From positions 7,262,663-7,326,662 of the forward strand of contig NC_135776.1 in assembly GCF_028453695.1 (NCBI RefSeq): DNA of 64,000 nucleotides, in the 5' to 3' direction. The notes beneath the pieces are model-generated. The model was not told where the DNA came from, searched no databases, and saw nothing but the letters and a program-made list of their open reading frames with translations. The translations under genes were made by a program, and so were the position numbers. How positions within the stretch are numbered: position 1 is the stretch's first letter; each line of letters opens with the position of its first letter. The DNA comes from Augochlora pura. Lineage: Eukaryota > Arthropoda > Insecta > Hymenoptera > Halictidae. Positions 1 to 11,709 of the stretch are shown piece after piece.

Positions 1-1140
1 GATAGAGAGACTATAATATACTGACATTTTGTGTTCAAGATTTATGGATACTGGTAGGTGTTGTATAGGACGAATGTTTATTTGTTAATTGTTATTAGCG
101 TCTAGGTGTTCAATCATGTTAGGTTTTTATTATTTTAGCCATTAGTTATAACAGTGCTTTTTGTATAAATTTCTGTTACAAATCGTCAGAATCATCAGAA
201 TCTTCTGTCACTTTCTATTTGGAATTATTTATGACAAACAATTCAACAGGAATGACTAATTTCATTTATTCAATTATATTATTAATTTTATCAATTTGTA
301 TTATACAATCCTGGTACAGTAGAAATTGAAGCCGAAGAATATAAGAGGATCTAGCCATAAATGCAACGAAGTCATCAATTTCTATTAAACTCGGTAAGAA
401 GATCAACATGATCTGAAATTGTCCAGTTATCAAGATGTAACAATAGAAACTGAAGCATAAGAATTTCAAAGGATCTAACCATAAACGCAATGAAACCATG
501 AATGCGAAATGGATCCCATAAGAAGACCAGCATTAATCTCGAAGAAACAATTTTTCTTCTGATAAATATGTAAATCCTATATTCTATTCTACAGCACGTT
601 TAATGCATAAAATTAATTTTTTTTAATGTGTCAGCTTGGAGTGACCTATTCTTACTCTATTTAACTGGATTCGGGTTTCTCTCGATAGAGTAACAGCTGC
701 GTTTTTCGTGTTGATGTTATCTCTTATTTCATGGGATTTGCCTACGTTTCCCGTCGAGCCACCATCGCTTCCATTTGCCGTAGATTAATTCAGTAAAAAA
801 TTCCTGGCCATCTTATACTGGTATTTGTGATTCTTGCAACTTGATGCTTTCTTTCTGCAAGAGGGGCTTGTCATCAAATCATTCCCTGAATTTGATATAT
901 TTATTTTCACGTTCTTAAATCTGAGAAAATCGTCTTGAAGTTTCATTAGAAGGGGGTCGTTGTTATATAGATTCGAAATTTCATCAACGATTCTACGATC
1001 TGCCACGGTCGCGAGACAAGGATCGCGTCGAGGTTTAAAAAATAAATATTGTTTTCTTTCCACCGCTCGTTAAATCCAACGTTCCCGACATCTCGCTGAA
1101 TTCTCCGTCACGATTCCATCCGAAGAAAAAGTTCGACAGC
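1..1140. other. AT-rich non-coding stretch, nothing recognised
   Basis: AT-rich sequence with short open frames only (77 and 92 codons on the minus strand, neither resembling a known family). A short phrase about rows of hydrophobic codons recurs near 310-350 and 430-470, which hints at a weak diverged duplication. I see no RNA gene, no transposon end and no clear array. Confidence 0.5.
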
Positions 1141-1214
1141 TCGCGCCTCCTCCAAAGCATTAAATTTCCAATTCGCGCGCGTGGAAATTAGGAGTGAGTT
1201 TCCGATAGTGGTAG

Positions 1215-1242
1215 GTATGTGTGTGCGCGCGCGTGTGCGTGT
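1215..1242. repeat. Alternating purine-pyrimidine (GT/GC) run
   Basis: Twenty-eight bases alternate strictly between purine and pyrimidine, mainly GT and GC dinucleotides. Such runs can adopt left-handed Z-DNA under negative supercoiling. Seen directly; the structural consequence is inferred. Confidence 0.8.
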
Positions 1243-1575
1243 CACTTAGCCGAAGAAAAATCCCCGGGAACGTTCATCTCGGCCGCGCGGAGACAGGGTG
1301 ATTTAACGAGGCAACTTCGCGGCGGCTCCTCCTCGTCCGCTTTTCTAGGACGGTCTTCAGGAAAAAGGATTTTTTTTAAAGAAAGCCGGCTGCCGCCGTG
1401 GTCGGAGGGGAGGGAGGGTTGACTCAGACTAGGTAAAGGCGCTAGTACACATGTCGACGAGCGACTTTCCACAATAGTGTTCTTAGCCCCTGGTCCTCGG
1501 GCCGCCTCTCCTTGATTTTCAGGCGCCTTTCAGAAGCTTTCCCGTAGCAAAGTACACGCCGTTTCGGCATTCCCT

Positions 1576-1597
1576 CCCCCCCCCCCCCCCCCCCCCC
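1576..1597 (+). repeat. Poly-C homopolymer (22 C)
   Basis: An uninterrupted run of 22 cytosines inside the CpG-rich patch. The exact length is likely unreliable in the assembly because homopolymers are error-prone. Confidence 0.85.
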
Positions 1598-1920
1598 TCC
1601 AACTCCTCAAGCTTCTTACACTTCTCTGATCTCCGGGTCGACTTGTGTTCTCCACTCTTTGTTGCCTACCGTCTAATTATCGTCGTAACTTGTACGCGAT
1701 TCTACTCCGCCGTACAAAGCGCGTTTCTTTTTTTTCTTTCGCGAACAAAGATGCGACCGATGGGAATAGGGGACGAGCGTTCCGGATTATTATTTTACGG
1801 TTCGAATCTATTAGGGTGTTATTAGCGTCGCTATGGCCTCTTCGCATCTTCGCGCTCGCGCTCCGAGACCTCTCCGGGACTTTCGAGGATTTTCTGGACG
1901 CAAAGTAGAGTTTTATGAGT

Positions 1921-3335
1921 TTTCTTAACTCTCTTAAGGAACGAAATTAGCTTTGACGGTTCAGGGCGCCTTTGGTGGCCTCGGATCGTTGATGCGATCG
2001 CGAATGTGCTGACGGTGTTCGAGAATTATGTTTCTCGTGGTTGATAATATTTTAATATGTGATATGTTAGTATATATTTGACTTTTGTGTATTTTTGGTG
2101 GTAATTGAATATTAGAATTGTGCTTCGTCGATATCTCAAATATTGAAACGTTTATGGGGGATGTTGCTCGAGAAGAATTAAATTAAATATTTATAGCTCG
2201 TTGTTATTCGGTCTGTGTAAATACAAGTCCAACTAGGAAAACATTTTGTAGAATATTCAGAAAAATGCAGTGCTAGATAAAATATTGTATATATCAAAGA
2301 CTTTAATTTTTCAACGAGGAAGAAAGATAAAATTATTTTGAATCAATTATTAGAAATAAGAGTAGAGTAAAAATGAATTCTTTCAATAATTTTAATAAAC
2401 CGAAAACAGCGTAGCAATGTTCTAAAATTATTATTTTAATGGCTTCGTGGTTTTGAATTTTATCCAATAATTTTTATTACAAGTGGAAATCTGCTACGGT
2501 ACATAAACTGTGGATATTTATGCAAAATACAAATCATATTCGGCAATTGTATAAAACAAAAATTAAATAAACAGGCATCTATTCCTTTTAAAGTTTTAGT
2601 CAATTGAAAGTAACATAACACTATTCTGAAATTAAATTCGAATATTTTCACTATTCCGAATTTCTCTCGAAAATTGTTACAATAATGCACAAAATCCGTG
2701 CTCTATTTATAAAATTAAAAAAACATATGGCATTGATTCTGCCAAAACCGTGAGGAAATCAACGCGCATAAACTAACAAGTAGATCTGATTTTTTATTGA
2801 AGAGCGAAAGGATTAAATGGAAACACGTTAATAATGAGTGTTGCACGAAACTATACCGTAATCCAAGTGGAAACGGTTTTTTCTTTACAGCGTATACCGG
2901 TTCAAAGGATCGAGGAGTCCGGCCTCCCAATTCACCTCGAGTTTCCCGATATTTTGTCATTAAAACTCTCGAAAACTTCAGCCTGCCCGGAAAAAATTGG
3001 GGCGGTCAAAGAAGCGGGCACTGTGAAAGAGAAGTCAGAAGTGGAGCACCCACACACACACAAACACATGCACACGTGTAGGCGAAAAGTGTGCTTCAGT
3101 TCTTAATTTTCTGGTTGATCCGTGCTACTCGAACCGGAGTACGGAAATAAACTTAGGTGAAACGAGTTGACGCTTGTTTCTGTTACACTTTGTCGCGCTT
3201 AATCCTTTTGCATTTTTAACGGTGCCATTAAGCAACTTTCAGCAAATGCACTTCTATAGTATAGTATATATAGTAGTGTAATCTAGACTTCTATAGTATA
3301 GCATAGTCTCTGTGCTGTCATGTAGAGAGTGGGAG
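1921..3335. other. AT-rich stretch with a moderate-GC island
   Basis: Mostly AT-rich; about 2715-3130 is more balanced and has overlapping open frames of about 80-94 codons in several frames without recognisable content. A short CA run (3050-3062) sits at its end. A phrase around CTTCTATAGTATAG occurs twice between 3250 and 3305. No gene recognised. Confidence 0.45.
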
Positions 3336-3342
3336 CTTAATT

Positions 3343-3413
3343 TGTAATTTAAAGTGTAATTTAAAATGTGATTTAAAATGTGATTTAAAATGCAATTTAA
3401 ATTGTAATTTACA
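3343..3413. repeat. 12-bp minisatellite, 6 units
   Basis: Six near-identical 12-bp units with consensus TGTAATTTAAAA occupy 3343-3413. Substitutions are mostly A/G at the fourth base. The period is a multiple of three, which explains an open frame on the minus strand with repeated LN residues. Confidence 0.85.
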
Positions 3414-3549
3414 ATTTTATTATGCGCATCTTCGGCACGCGTGTTTCGTTCGCATGGAAACATTTTTGCGCAGTGTATGAAGATTAATTGGATTACTGTA
3501 GAATATTAATAGGTAATCATGTTTTTAAGGTTTTGTTAATTTTCATTAC

Positions 3550-3735
3550 CAGAGATTGTCATACAAAGTTATTATGCAGCTAGATTTCCAGTCTTTGTGC
3601 AATTTTATATTGTTATGGGTTATTTTTGAAAAATTAAATGAAGAAGGAAAATTTCTTTATTCGACTTTTCCGTCGATTTTATTATAAAAATCGACCCTGT
3701 GCTCTGTTTTTACATTGATCTTTCTGCAAAATAAA
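3550..3735 (+). repeat. Dispersed repeat, copy A (pair with 13677-13850)
   Basis: This segment aligns with 13677-13850: both contain the phrase CAGCTAGATTT, then CAGTCTTTGTG, then an AT-rich stretch, a GA-rich stretch (GAAGAAGGAAAA or similar), and a CCTTG/CCCTG plus TTCTGTTT block, in the same order and spacing. Identity looks like 70-80 percent with small indels. No ends, target duplication or coding potential are visible, so the class of element is unknown. Confidence 0.7.
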
Positions 3736-4140
3736 TATTTTCTATGAAAATACATACCAAACTGAAAAATCGATATTTTCAAATCATTAAGGTCTTACTA
3801 CCTAATTCAAAATTCAATATAACAATAAAAATATTAGATAATATTAAAATATTAAGATTCAGAGAATGATATAAAATTCAGCTGATTCCAAAGTGCTACT
3901 ATTTTTCATGATACAGATAACATTGAAATGATACGGTATTTTAATAAATAATTATATATAATTATAATATTTGACTCTTTGCCAAACGACTTATAAAATA
4001 TTCATTTTTATATATTACAAGTATATACTATGAATACCGTATCATTTTGTTATCGATGCACCTGTATGACAATATTCTTTTAACCCTTGATTGAATTGAC
4101 ACGTACTGTAGAGATAAGTATATAAGAAATTGTTATAAAC
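3736..4140. other. AT-rich non-coding stretch
   Basis: AT-rich with no recognised gene or array. TTAACCCTTGATTG starts at 4080 and resembles a TTAA-type element end. The 16-mer ATAAACCTAGTGTTAA at 4135-4150 recurs exactly inside the element at 57557-58441, so this may be a decayed fragment of the same family. Confidence 0.45.
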
Positions 4141-5030
4141 CTAGTGTTAACAATTGGCAGCGTACAAACAACTTTTCGTCTAATAACAGATCGACGAGTG
4201 GGGGGTGGTCGAGAGGGATGGAAGGTACACGTGTTCCGAAGCGATTTGAACAGTGACGTCGTCGCTGGGACGGCAATGCTTCTCCCGAAGCCCTCTCGCA
4301 CGCATTCAGAAGACCTCCGTGAGCGCGCGCGCGGGCTTCCCTCGAAAACAACTGTTCCCCGTTTTCGTGCTCTCGCGAGTATTTACTCTATAATAGCGTG
4401 TAGTACGCACTACGGAATTTCGCTGCCATCATTGTTTCCAACCCCCCTCTCGCGATTCTTGAGACGTCCGTAAGGAAGTTGACTTTGAACACCCCTTCTC
4501 CTACCCCCTACCCTCCACCCGAAGCGCATGTTGTCTTCACGATTTCACCTTATTATGTCGAATAAACCCTTTGGGGAAGTTAGACATAACCTCTCTCTTT
4601 CTCTCTCTCCCTCTCGTAGCCTTCGCTCCCAGTGTAATTTAGTACATATACTTGGCCGGGGAATATTATTTCCATAACAATATGCGGCGCACAAACGAAA
4701 TCAGTCTTCATTATGCTGTAATGAAAGGGGACAAAGCTCTCGAGGCACACCGCCACTTACGGGCCTCGTATAATATATCTTTCGGCCGCGGCGTGCAGCG
4801 GCAGAATGGTAAAGCGTGCCCTACGCCGCGCGCAAATGATTTTCTAATGAATCTTTACAAATCATTTTACTGCGATTACATTTACCAGTCGTCGTTTGAG
4901 GGAAACAATGGGGGCAACGTGCTATATGGTAGATGCGATTTTCTAACGAATCTCTTGGAATTAGTTTCTTCAATTATATTTCCTGCTCTTGTTCGGTGGG
5001 GCAATGGGAAAATTGTGGTACATTGGAGCG
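4141..5030. other. CpG-rich patch and flank, no gene recognised
   Basis: GC-rich from about 4190 to 4640, ending in a short CT-rich run near 4592-4615. A 127-codon open frame at 4652-5035 has no recognisable domain. Part of it (near 4839 and 4937) is a diverged duplication around GATTTTCTAA, so I do not call it a gene. Confidence 0.45.
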
Positions 5031-5139
5031 AATGATTTAATAGTAGATTTAATAAGGAATCTTTTAAAATCATTGTTTTTGTTTATATTTACGCTTTTTA
5101 TTTCTTTTTATTTGTTATGTCATTTGTAATAATGTAACG

Positions 5140-5700
5140 TCAATTTTGTATTTAATAAATTGATGAAGTATCATTGTCAGTAGCTAAGACAAAGAATTAA
5201 ATGAAGGTTGGTAATAAAAATTATTTGTGTTAATAAAACTTCAATATAATAGAAACTATTTTTGTTAATAAAACTTCAATTTTGTCTTTGGTCAATTTAT
5301 TAAATATCAACAGCTAAGACACAGGATTAAATAAAGTTTACTAATAGAAACTATTCGTGTTAATAAAACTTCAATTTTGTCTTTAATAAATTTATTAAAT
5401 ATCAGTAGGTAAGACAAAGAATTAAATGAAGGTTGGTAATAGAAACTATTTGTGTTAATAAAGCTTCAATTTTGGCCTTAATAAATTCATTAAATATCAA
5501 CAATTAAGACAAAGAATTAAATAAAATTTAGAAATAGAAACTATTTGTGTTAATAAAACTTCAATTTTGTCCTTAATAAGTTCATTAAATATCAATAACT
5601 GGAACAAAGAATTAAATAAATAAAGCTTAGTAATAGAAACTATCTGTGTTAATGAAACATCAATTTCGTCCCTAATATATTCATTAAAGAATATCACAAA
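5140..5700. repeat. About 95-bp tandem array, 5 diverged units
   Basis: Units carry the ordered phrases AAGACAAAGAATTAAAT, a region like GGTTGGTAATAGAAACTATT, TGTGTTAATAAAACTTCAAT, and TTAATAAATTCATTAAATATC. The AAGAC landmark lies at about 5186, 5316, 5411, 5506 and (as GGAAC) 5601, giving steps of about 130, 95, 95 and 95. The first step is lengthened by an internal 35-bp partial duplication of the CTTCAAT segment. The array is non-coding and satellite-like. Confidence 0.85.
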
Positions 5701-6144
5701 CTATTGACATTACCAACTATTAATATTACCACCTATAAATCTCCGTTCCGAATAAAATTCAACAAGGTACCAAAGCATTAAATAAACTAAACTAACTAAA
5801 TAATAGAAAATATCTGTGTCAAGAAGAAATGTATCTAATTGAACTCTCGTCCCCGATTAACGCCGAATACTTTGCAACTATGCAGAAACCAAGGTAATCC
5901 CGGCTGGGAAGAAATCCGGGGTGGCGGTACCTGAGATACCTTTTCCGCCTTAACTTCCGCCGTTAAGTAAAATTCCGTGGTTTAACGGCCGAATGGTACA
6001 AGGGCGTGTAAAAGGGAACTAATTTCGTACACGAGCCGGTCGCGGGTTCAGGAAGGTTATCTATTTCACTCCCGTAAATACCGAAAACGGTGTAACATGC
6101 GGGCATGGACTGGCGTGGGCACGACCGCCGGTTATCTGAACAAC

Positions 6145-6168
6145 ACCTCCACCTCCACCTCCACCTCC
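6145..6168 (+). repeat. ACCTCC hexanucleotide repeat, 4 units
   Basis: Four perfect ACCTCC units. The complementary strand reads GGAGGT repeats, giving a run of glycine and arginine codons in one spurious frame. Confidence 0.85.
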
Positions 6169-6285
6169 TCTTTCCCCATCCCGCAAACATTTTCGGGGCC
6201 TCTGCGATTTAATTGCCTCTTCTATTTTGTGCGTCACGTACGCACAACGATTTGCGGCCGGACAAAAACCCGCGTTATTAATTTT

Positions 6286-6301
6286 CCCCCCCCCCCCCCC
6301 C
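6286..6301 (+). repeat. Poly-C homopolymer (16 C)
   Basis: Sixteen consecutive cytosines flowing into a short AC dinucleotide run. Confidence 0.85.
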
Positions 6302-6519
6302 ACACACGACCGCTTTTGCCGACTAATAAAAGAACCGAGAAATAATCGCGATTACGCCCCACCGACCAGCGTGCACCGTTTAATTGCAAATCTCTTCGAT
6401 CCGGCCAGATATGACAGATTTCGGGGCGCCAGTCGCGGAGCTATAGTTTCGGCAACCTATGTTTCCCTGTGCTTTACGAACTGTGTTGTTTGACGGTGAT
6501 TCTTTTGCTAGCGTTGATT

Positions 6520-6640
6520 TTAACCCTTCGGTTGCGGGTATGTCAAGGTTATGTCATCCGAGTATAGTCGGTGACTATATTAAAATTTAAATTTAATTAA
6601 ATTTGATTAAATTGAAATTGAAATTTAATATTGCGATATA
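6520..6640 (+). mobile_element. TTAA element end adjoining a pentamer array
   Basis: Begins TTAACCCTTCGGTTGCGGGT, that is TTAA followed by a CCC-starting end, the arrangement typical of piggyBac-type elements. About 120 bp inside it runs into an ATACA/ATAGA pentamer array. The minus-strand reading of 37440-37487 has the same architecture (TTAACCCTTTCGTTACAGGT, then an ATGACATTCG phrase, then the pentamer array). No opposite end was found, so the element may be truncated or its far end eroded. Confidence 0.5.
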
Positions 6641-6775
6641 ATAAAATACGATAGAATAGAATACAATACAATGCAATGCAATAGAATGGTATACAATGGA
6701 ATAGAATACAATACAATAGAATACGATACAATAGAATCGAATAGAATGCAATACAATATTATACTATAATACAAT
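6641..6775. repeat. Pentamer microsatellite (AATAC/AATAG/AATGC)
   Basis: About 27 units of a five-base repeat, consensus AATAC with AATAG, AATGC and AATGG variants, closely matching the reverse complement of the larger array at 37027-37440. Confidence 0.85.
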
Positions 6776-7330
6776 ATATAATATATATATATTGTATAAT
6801 GCAATATTTGGAAGACATTTGGAAGATGATAGAAATGCGCAACAGTATAAAAATTCGTAACGAGATAAGAATGCAAAAAAAATAATTGAAATTTGAAAAA
6901 TAATTAGAATGTGTAGGACAGTATAAATGTGCAAATGAATAAAAAATTTCCAAAGAATATCTAAACAATTTTCTATTGATTCCCAAAATAATAAGAATGT
7001 AGAATTTAAATAAACAGGTGAAAAGATAGAAATTTGATAAGGAATAAATTTGCAACAGAATAGAAATGCGACAAAGAATAAATTTGCAAAAATATAGAAA
7101 TATGTAAAAGGATGGGAACGTGCACAAGGATAAAAATATATAAAATAATAGAAATGTATAGAAGTATAAAACAAAGATACTTGAAAATATAGATATAAAA
7201 TAAAAATAAACAGATAAAATATATAAAATAAAAATAATAAAAATAGAAATAAAAATAAATAGAATATAAATAATGAAAGTAAAAATAGTAAAAATAGAAA
7301 GGAATGAACCTAAAATACATTTCGCCCTCA
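6776..7330. other. A-rich simple-sequence stretch
   Basis: Strongly A-rich on the plus strand with loosely repeated phrases such as AAAAATAGAAATAAAAATAA (7180-7290). The minus-strand open frames (up to 190 codons, almost all F, I, Y, L, S) are products of this composition and are not called as genes. Confidence 0.6.
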
Positions 7331-7990
7331 CAAATTACCAAAGTTGCTCTATAAAACATTAAAAAATGATGATCATTCCACGAAAAAAAGACACTAAGAT
7401 CACGACAAGAATTTGTACCAAGATGATAAAAAAGGGTACCGTAACCGGCGTTGGAATGAGAAATGTGCAACAGAATATCTTGGAGGACGCGAAATCACTC
7501 GGAATCGTCCGTAATTCGATATCCGTTGGGATTCGATCGGGGTCGGCCGCGCAGCAGCTATACTTCGATGGTGGCTATCGAAAGTAATCTAATTCCGGAT
7601 GAGTAAGCTGGAAAAAGAGGAGACATTACCAGATCAGATGTTTTCCAGATCGTGCCGCCGGCACTTGGGAGACCCCGTCACGACCGATGAGAACCGAGTT
7701 ACGCGAATCGCCATAAAATATTAAACTTCCTCCGACTTCCAACCGGGAGAAGCTGCTTCCCCCGAATTATGCTACCCCGTTTTGCTGCTTCACGATCGAG
7801 ACCGAGGAGACCTTTTACGAATGTCCTACCCCGCTTGTGGAATTTTTCTTCTGGAGAGCTTCGCCAATGTTGTCGAAAAGTTTGCTCTCGCTTCTACTTC
7901 AACCATGAGATGATACCGCCATTTTGTAAAGATGTTAGCACTGTTCTGTTTTTGAGGAACATTTACGAACGTAATTGGAAACGTTTAATT
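7331..7990. other. CpG-rich patch, no gene recognised
   Basis: Moderate to high GC. Open frames of 73-74 codons show no domain. No RNA gene or transposon end recognised. Confidence 0.4.
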
Positions 7991-8298
7991 TAATTATAGA
8001 TTGTATAAATTTAACTATATCTTTGATTTTTAATATTTTTCGGTAATTTGGTATTGCAGAATTTTTTACTTATATTTCGACTATGAGAGGCTGCGATTTT
8101 GTTTAATTATATTTATGAGCTTATTTGTGAGATAAAAGTTAAGGATATTTAATAATAGCTTATTTGTATCGGTGGATTACTTGAAAAATATTTTTTACTG
8201 AATTGTTTATTGGAAAAGGTTACGTTTATGGTGACTGAAACCTTAGATTTTTCTTACTTTTTAATTATGTTATAGTGCCATTATTGAACAGTTGTATT
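7991..8298. other. AT-rich stretch, nothing recognised
   Basis: AT-rich spacer leading into the 66-bp array; no feature supported. Confidence 0.4.
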
Positions 8299-8583
8299 GC
8301 TTTTATTTACAGCGTTGTTACATATTTCAATTATGTCATACTAAAATGATTGAATTATTGTTCTACTTTTATATACTGTATTGCTACATATTTCAATTAT
8401 GTCGTACTACAATTATTGAAACATTCTTCTGCTTTTATTCACAGTATTGTTACATGTTTCAATTTTGTCATACTGAAATTATTGAAGCATTGTTCCACTT
8501 TTATTCACAGCGTTACATTTTTCAATACTGAAATTGTGTACCGTCATTCTGCTTTTATTCACAGCATTGTTATTATTCAGTTG
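8299..8583 (+). repeat. 66-bp tandem array with splice-acceptor-like motifs
   Basis: Units start at 8299, 8365, 8431, 8497 and 8551, so three steps of exactly 66 bp and one shortened to 54 bp. Each unit begins GCTTTTATTCACAG or a close variant, a pyrimidine-rich run ending in ACAG or ACTG, and continues with ACATATTTCAATTATGTC and a TACTGAAATTATTGAA phrase. Because 66 is divisible by three, plus-strand frames stay open across units (22-residue repeats rich in C, F, Y, I). I consider that an arithmetic by-product. Confidence 0.85.
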
Positions 8584-9170
8584 AAACCGCATCGTAACAG
8601 TGTTTCGCATTCAATCGTTTATTTTTAAAACGCTCATATAGTGACGAGATCGAGGATTTTATGTGTAAATGCATAAAAACCGAGGAACATTAAATGGAAA
8701 GCACATCTTTAGAAGAATTTAAGTACACTTATTTCATATTTTTAACTCTGTCTTGTCTGCAACTTTTATCGCAGATTTTATGCATTCCCGAAATAAAGAT
8801 GTTATTTTTTATTTTTAGTGCAGATTTTCCGCGAAAGAGAACGAAAAGATTATTCTTTTGTTTCTGACTCTTCATAATTATCTTGAACATAGCGCTTGAA
8901 TTTCCTTGTTTAAAAATAACGGAACCGTGAAGATCATTTCACGTAAAATTGACTGTAAAGAACGCGACTGTTTAAAAATTAATTTAACACTGTTCTTTAA
9001 AATATCCATCGCCAAAATTAATTTTCATTCAACTGCACTTTCTTAAAGCAAATCTCAATACTATTTAATTATAAATTAACTACTAAGTAATTGTGGAATC
9101 TAAAAATATTAAAAGAATCTAATAAAATAGATAAAAATAGTAAATAAAATTCTCTAATAAATCTTAAATC
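8584..9170. other. AT-rich stretch, nothing recognised
   Basis: AT-rich sequence without recognisable gene, array or element end. Confidence 0.4.
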
Positions 9171-9234
9171 GCATAAAAGATCTAAAATTGCATAAAGGAT
9201 CTAAAATTGTATAAAAGGTCTACAAAATGCATAA
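9171..9234. repeat. 19-bp minisatellite, 3 units
   Basis: Three units of about 19 bp, consensus GCATAAAAGATCTAAAATT, at 9171, 9190 and 9209, followed by a partial fourth. Confidence 0.8.
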
Positions 9235-9780
9235 TACTCCAATCAATCAATTTCTACGGTTTCTTTAAAACGCGTCAAATTAATGCTTTCTTGTATTATC
9301 TATTTTCTAGACTAAATTGTTCAAGCAATGTTTGCTTTCGTGCAACGTGGATTGTCTCTAATTTTTGCCGGCGAATAGAATGGAGCAAGGTGGAACGATA
9401 TAAGTCGGGAGCCGCGCGTGTCCGCAAAAAGTGTCTGGCATTCGGTATGTATTTACATGAAATTTCATTGTTCAGGAATTGAACGGCGGCCGCCGGCAAG
9501 AAAAGAACCATAAGAGAAAACTTGAGAAAGGGAGCAATTGCATGGGGATTGGCTACGGGAGGGGACACCGGGTTGTTCGATTATCTATTCCCGATTCTTT
9601 CGAAACGATCCGTCGGCTTGATTCTATTTAATGGCGCGCCGTTCCTATCCATTCCCCGTAAACCTCCGTTTCCCGCCGTGAATGGGACACGGATTTGCGT
9701 TTGTTAGCGAGAAACTAGGCTCTCTTATTCACCCCTGTACAACTTCCGGTTACATGTACGCGTGTGTATGCAGTTTTCCA
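9235..9780. other. CpG-rich patch, no gene recognised
   Basis: GC-rich from about 9350. Open frames of 61-91 codons overlap on both strands and lack recognisable domains. An AscI-like GGCGCGCC site is visible near 9633, reflecting CpG richness. Confidence 0.4.
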
Positions 9781-10550
9781 AGCCACCAGCTTTTATTTCG
9801 TTATTTTGATACTTGAGCTTTGAATTCGAAAATTAGATCCTTTTTTAAAATAATACTTTAATCTCGCTGGTGTCTTTTGATTTTTATGCGAATGAAAAAT
9901 ATTCGATATCGATTGTAAAGGTTAGGAATTAAATGGTATTGTGTTTTGTCTTTTAATCATTTTTATAAGTCGGAAGTAGCGTAATAGTATTAAATTTTTC
10001 TAGCGTTCTCGAGGATTTTTATTTCTATATAATAAAATCTATAATCTAATAAAATTTACAGTAATCTATTTCTTTATGATAAAATCTATAGCCTAATTAT
10101 AATAGCATTTTTAATGAAGCTTCCCTAAAATTTTTAAATAATAAAAATTGCAAAGAAATAATAAAAATTATAATATAGAAAGTGTCATCTTTCATACTAT
10201 ATAAAAAAAATCTTCTACTCAAAATTACTTTAATTAATTTAGTATAGTTTATAACAGAAGATCTACATAAATATAGCACACATATGCTTCCATGCATTTA
10301 CAATGCACCGAAATCAACAAAATGCAGGAACATATCTAAATTAACATAAATGGAAATTTGCGTAAAGATGCCCCGACCAATAATTTCGTTTAACAATTTT
10401 CCATGCCCATCAAATTCCTCAAATTCTGTGTATATTGTATTTATCAATTTATAAAAATCTAATGACAGTACACCAGCTATAGTAATAATCATCCTTTGAT
10501 TACGAAAACGCGCATGCAAAATGGAATAATTATATCATGAAAATGCGTAA
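9781..10550. other. AT-rich stretch, nothing recognised
   Basis: AT-rich. A phrase like ATAAAATCTATAATCTAAT recurs between 10028 and 10095 as a short diverged duplication. No gene or element end is supported. Confidence 0.4.
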
Positions 10551-10990
10551 AATTCCCGACTGTTTTAAACAACGCCGCGGCCACCAAATTATTGTAAAAG
10601 GCAACTAACGGGCACGATTTCTAAAATTGTTGACTATAGTCTCGTAATTACACGGGACACAGACGCGCGTGTTGTGCCACCGATAAAATATGTAGAGGCC
10701 GACGACGACGATATTAAAGCGCGGTATTTCTCGTGGTTATAAAAAGCGGGCCCGTGTGTAACGTCCGGCCCATGGCGATCAAGTGTATCAATCGGCGCGG
10801 TTAATTGATAATAACAGTGTACTCTTAATGTCAGCGTCCCAGCTAATTAGGATGTGGGTCTCTCTCGTTCAATTACCGTCATGTTATTATGAAACCACTC
10901 CGGCTTCCCTTTATCCTGTGCTCTACCTTCCTCCCTTCCTCTCCCGCCTTATCTCCGATAGCCGATCATTACAGATATCTTCATACCCTA
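10551..10990. other. CpG-rich patch with TATA-like motif
   Basis: GC-rich block. TATAAAAA occurs at 10738-10745, just upstream of a GC-rich segment. Nothing downstream looks coding and no initiator consensus is evident, so a promoter here is only a weak possibility. Confidence 0.35.
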
Positions 10991-11709
10991 TGATATTACC
11001 CTAATTTTCTTGTAACACTTTCCACCGGATGTTAAACAATAATTCGCATTTCAATTTTTCGAAATATTAAATTTTATAGAATTTTTTTTTAAAGTTTCAG
11101 AAATAGATTTTCGAGATATTTAATAGGAAAATTTTAATATCTCGTAGAGGAATCATTTTAATGACTCAGAACTAGGTAGATGATCTTGCGACTTTAATAC
11201 GAGCACTGGTACGATAGTTAAAGAATTAAAATTTTACGAGATAAAAATCTTCTTTGCAAAATTATGAAATATTATCAGCTTTTTATTTCACGTTGCATCG
11301 TAATATTATTATTATTATTTAATTTATATATTATAACTCTTTGTCTCAAACATACAAATTTGTATATATAAAGTATATAATAAATAAAACATAGACCAAA
11401 AGAGTCATATAACAATGTAAGAAGTAATATACGAGTTGAAATAAAAAGAAAGAATACTACAATCAAATTCGTAAAAATAAAATATTTCTTGCACTTTAAT
11501 ATTTAATATAAAATAAACATAACATTCTATAACTGTTTATCTAAATTCCATTTAAAAAAGTCATTTTAAGTCGCCCTTATAAACACAATTAGAAAGAATT
11601 ATTTATGCCTGGAAAAACTTGCTATTCATTGTGTAAAAATCAATCGAAGCATCTGCAAAGCTTGAAAACGAATATTTTTATTAATTTTGTTTAGAAATAA
11701 TATTAAATT
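10991..11709. other. AT-rich stretch, nothing recognised
   Basis: AT-rich with a short ATT run (11302-11318). No gene, array or element end is supported. Confidence 0.4.

Larger units (their letters stand above)
1141..1920. other. CpG-rich patch, no gene recognised
   Basis: Visibly GC- and CpG-rich compared with its flanks. Open frames overlap on both strands (for example 1219-1422 plus and 1242-1472 minus), as expected when composition removes stop codons. No protein domain or convincing splice structure is visible. It could be a conserved non-coding or regulatory block; this is inference only. Confidence 0.5.
5701..6515. other. CpG-rich patch, no gene recognised
   Basis: More GC-rich from about 5845. 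It contains an ACCTCC hexamer run (6145-6168), a 16-base poly-C (6286-6301) followed by ACACAC, and overlapping open frames on both strands. No domain, RNA gene or promoter could be supported. Confidence 0.45.

Noticed and set aside
4652..5035. 127-codon plus frame
   Set aside because: It contains a diverged internal duplication and no recognisable domain.
6759..7331. 190-codon minus frame rich in F, I, Y
   Set aside because: It is a by-product of an A-rich stretch and has no domain or membrane-protein pattern beyond composition.
10738..10745. TATAAAAA as a promoter
   Set aside because: No initiator, no downstream gene, and the motif is frequent by chance in this composition.
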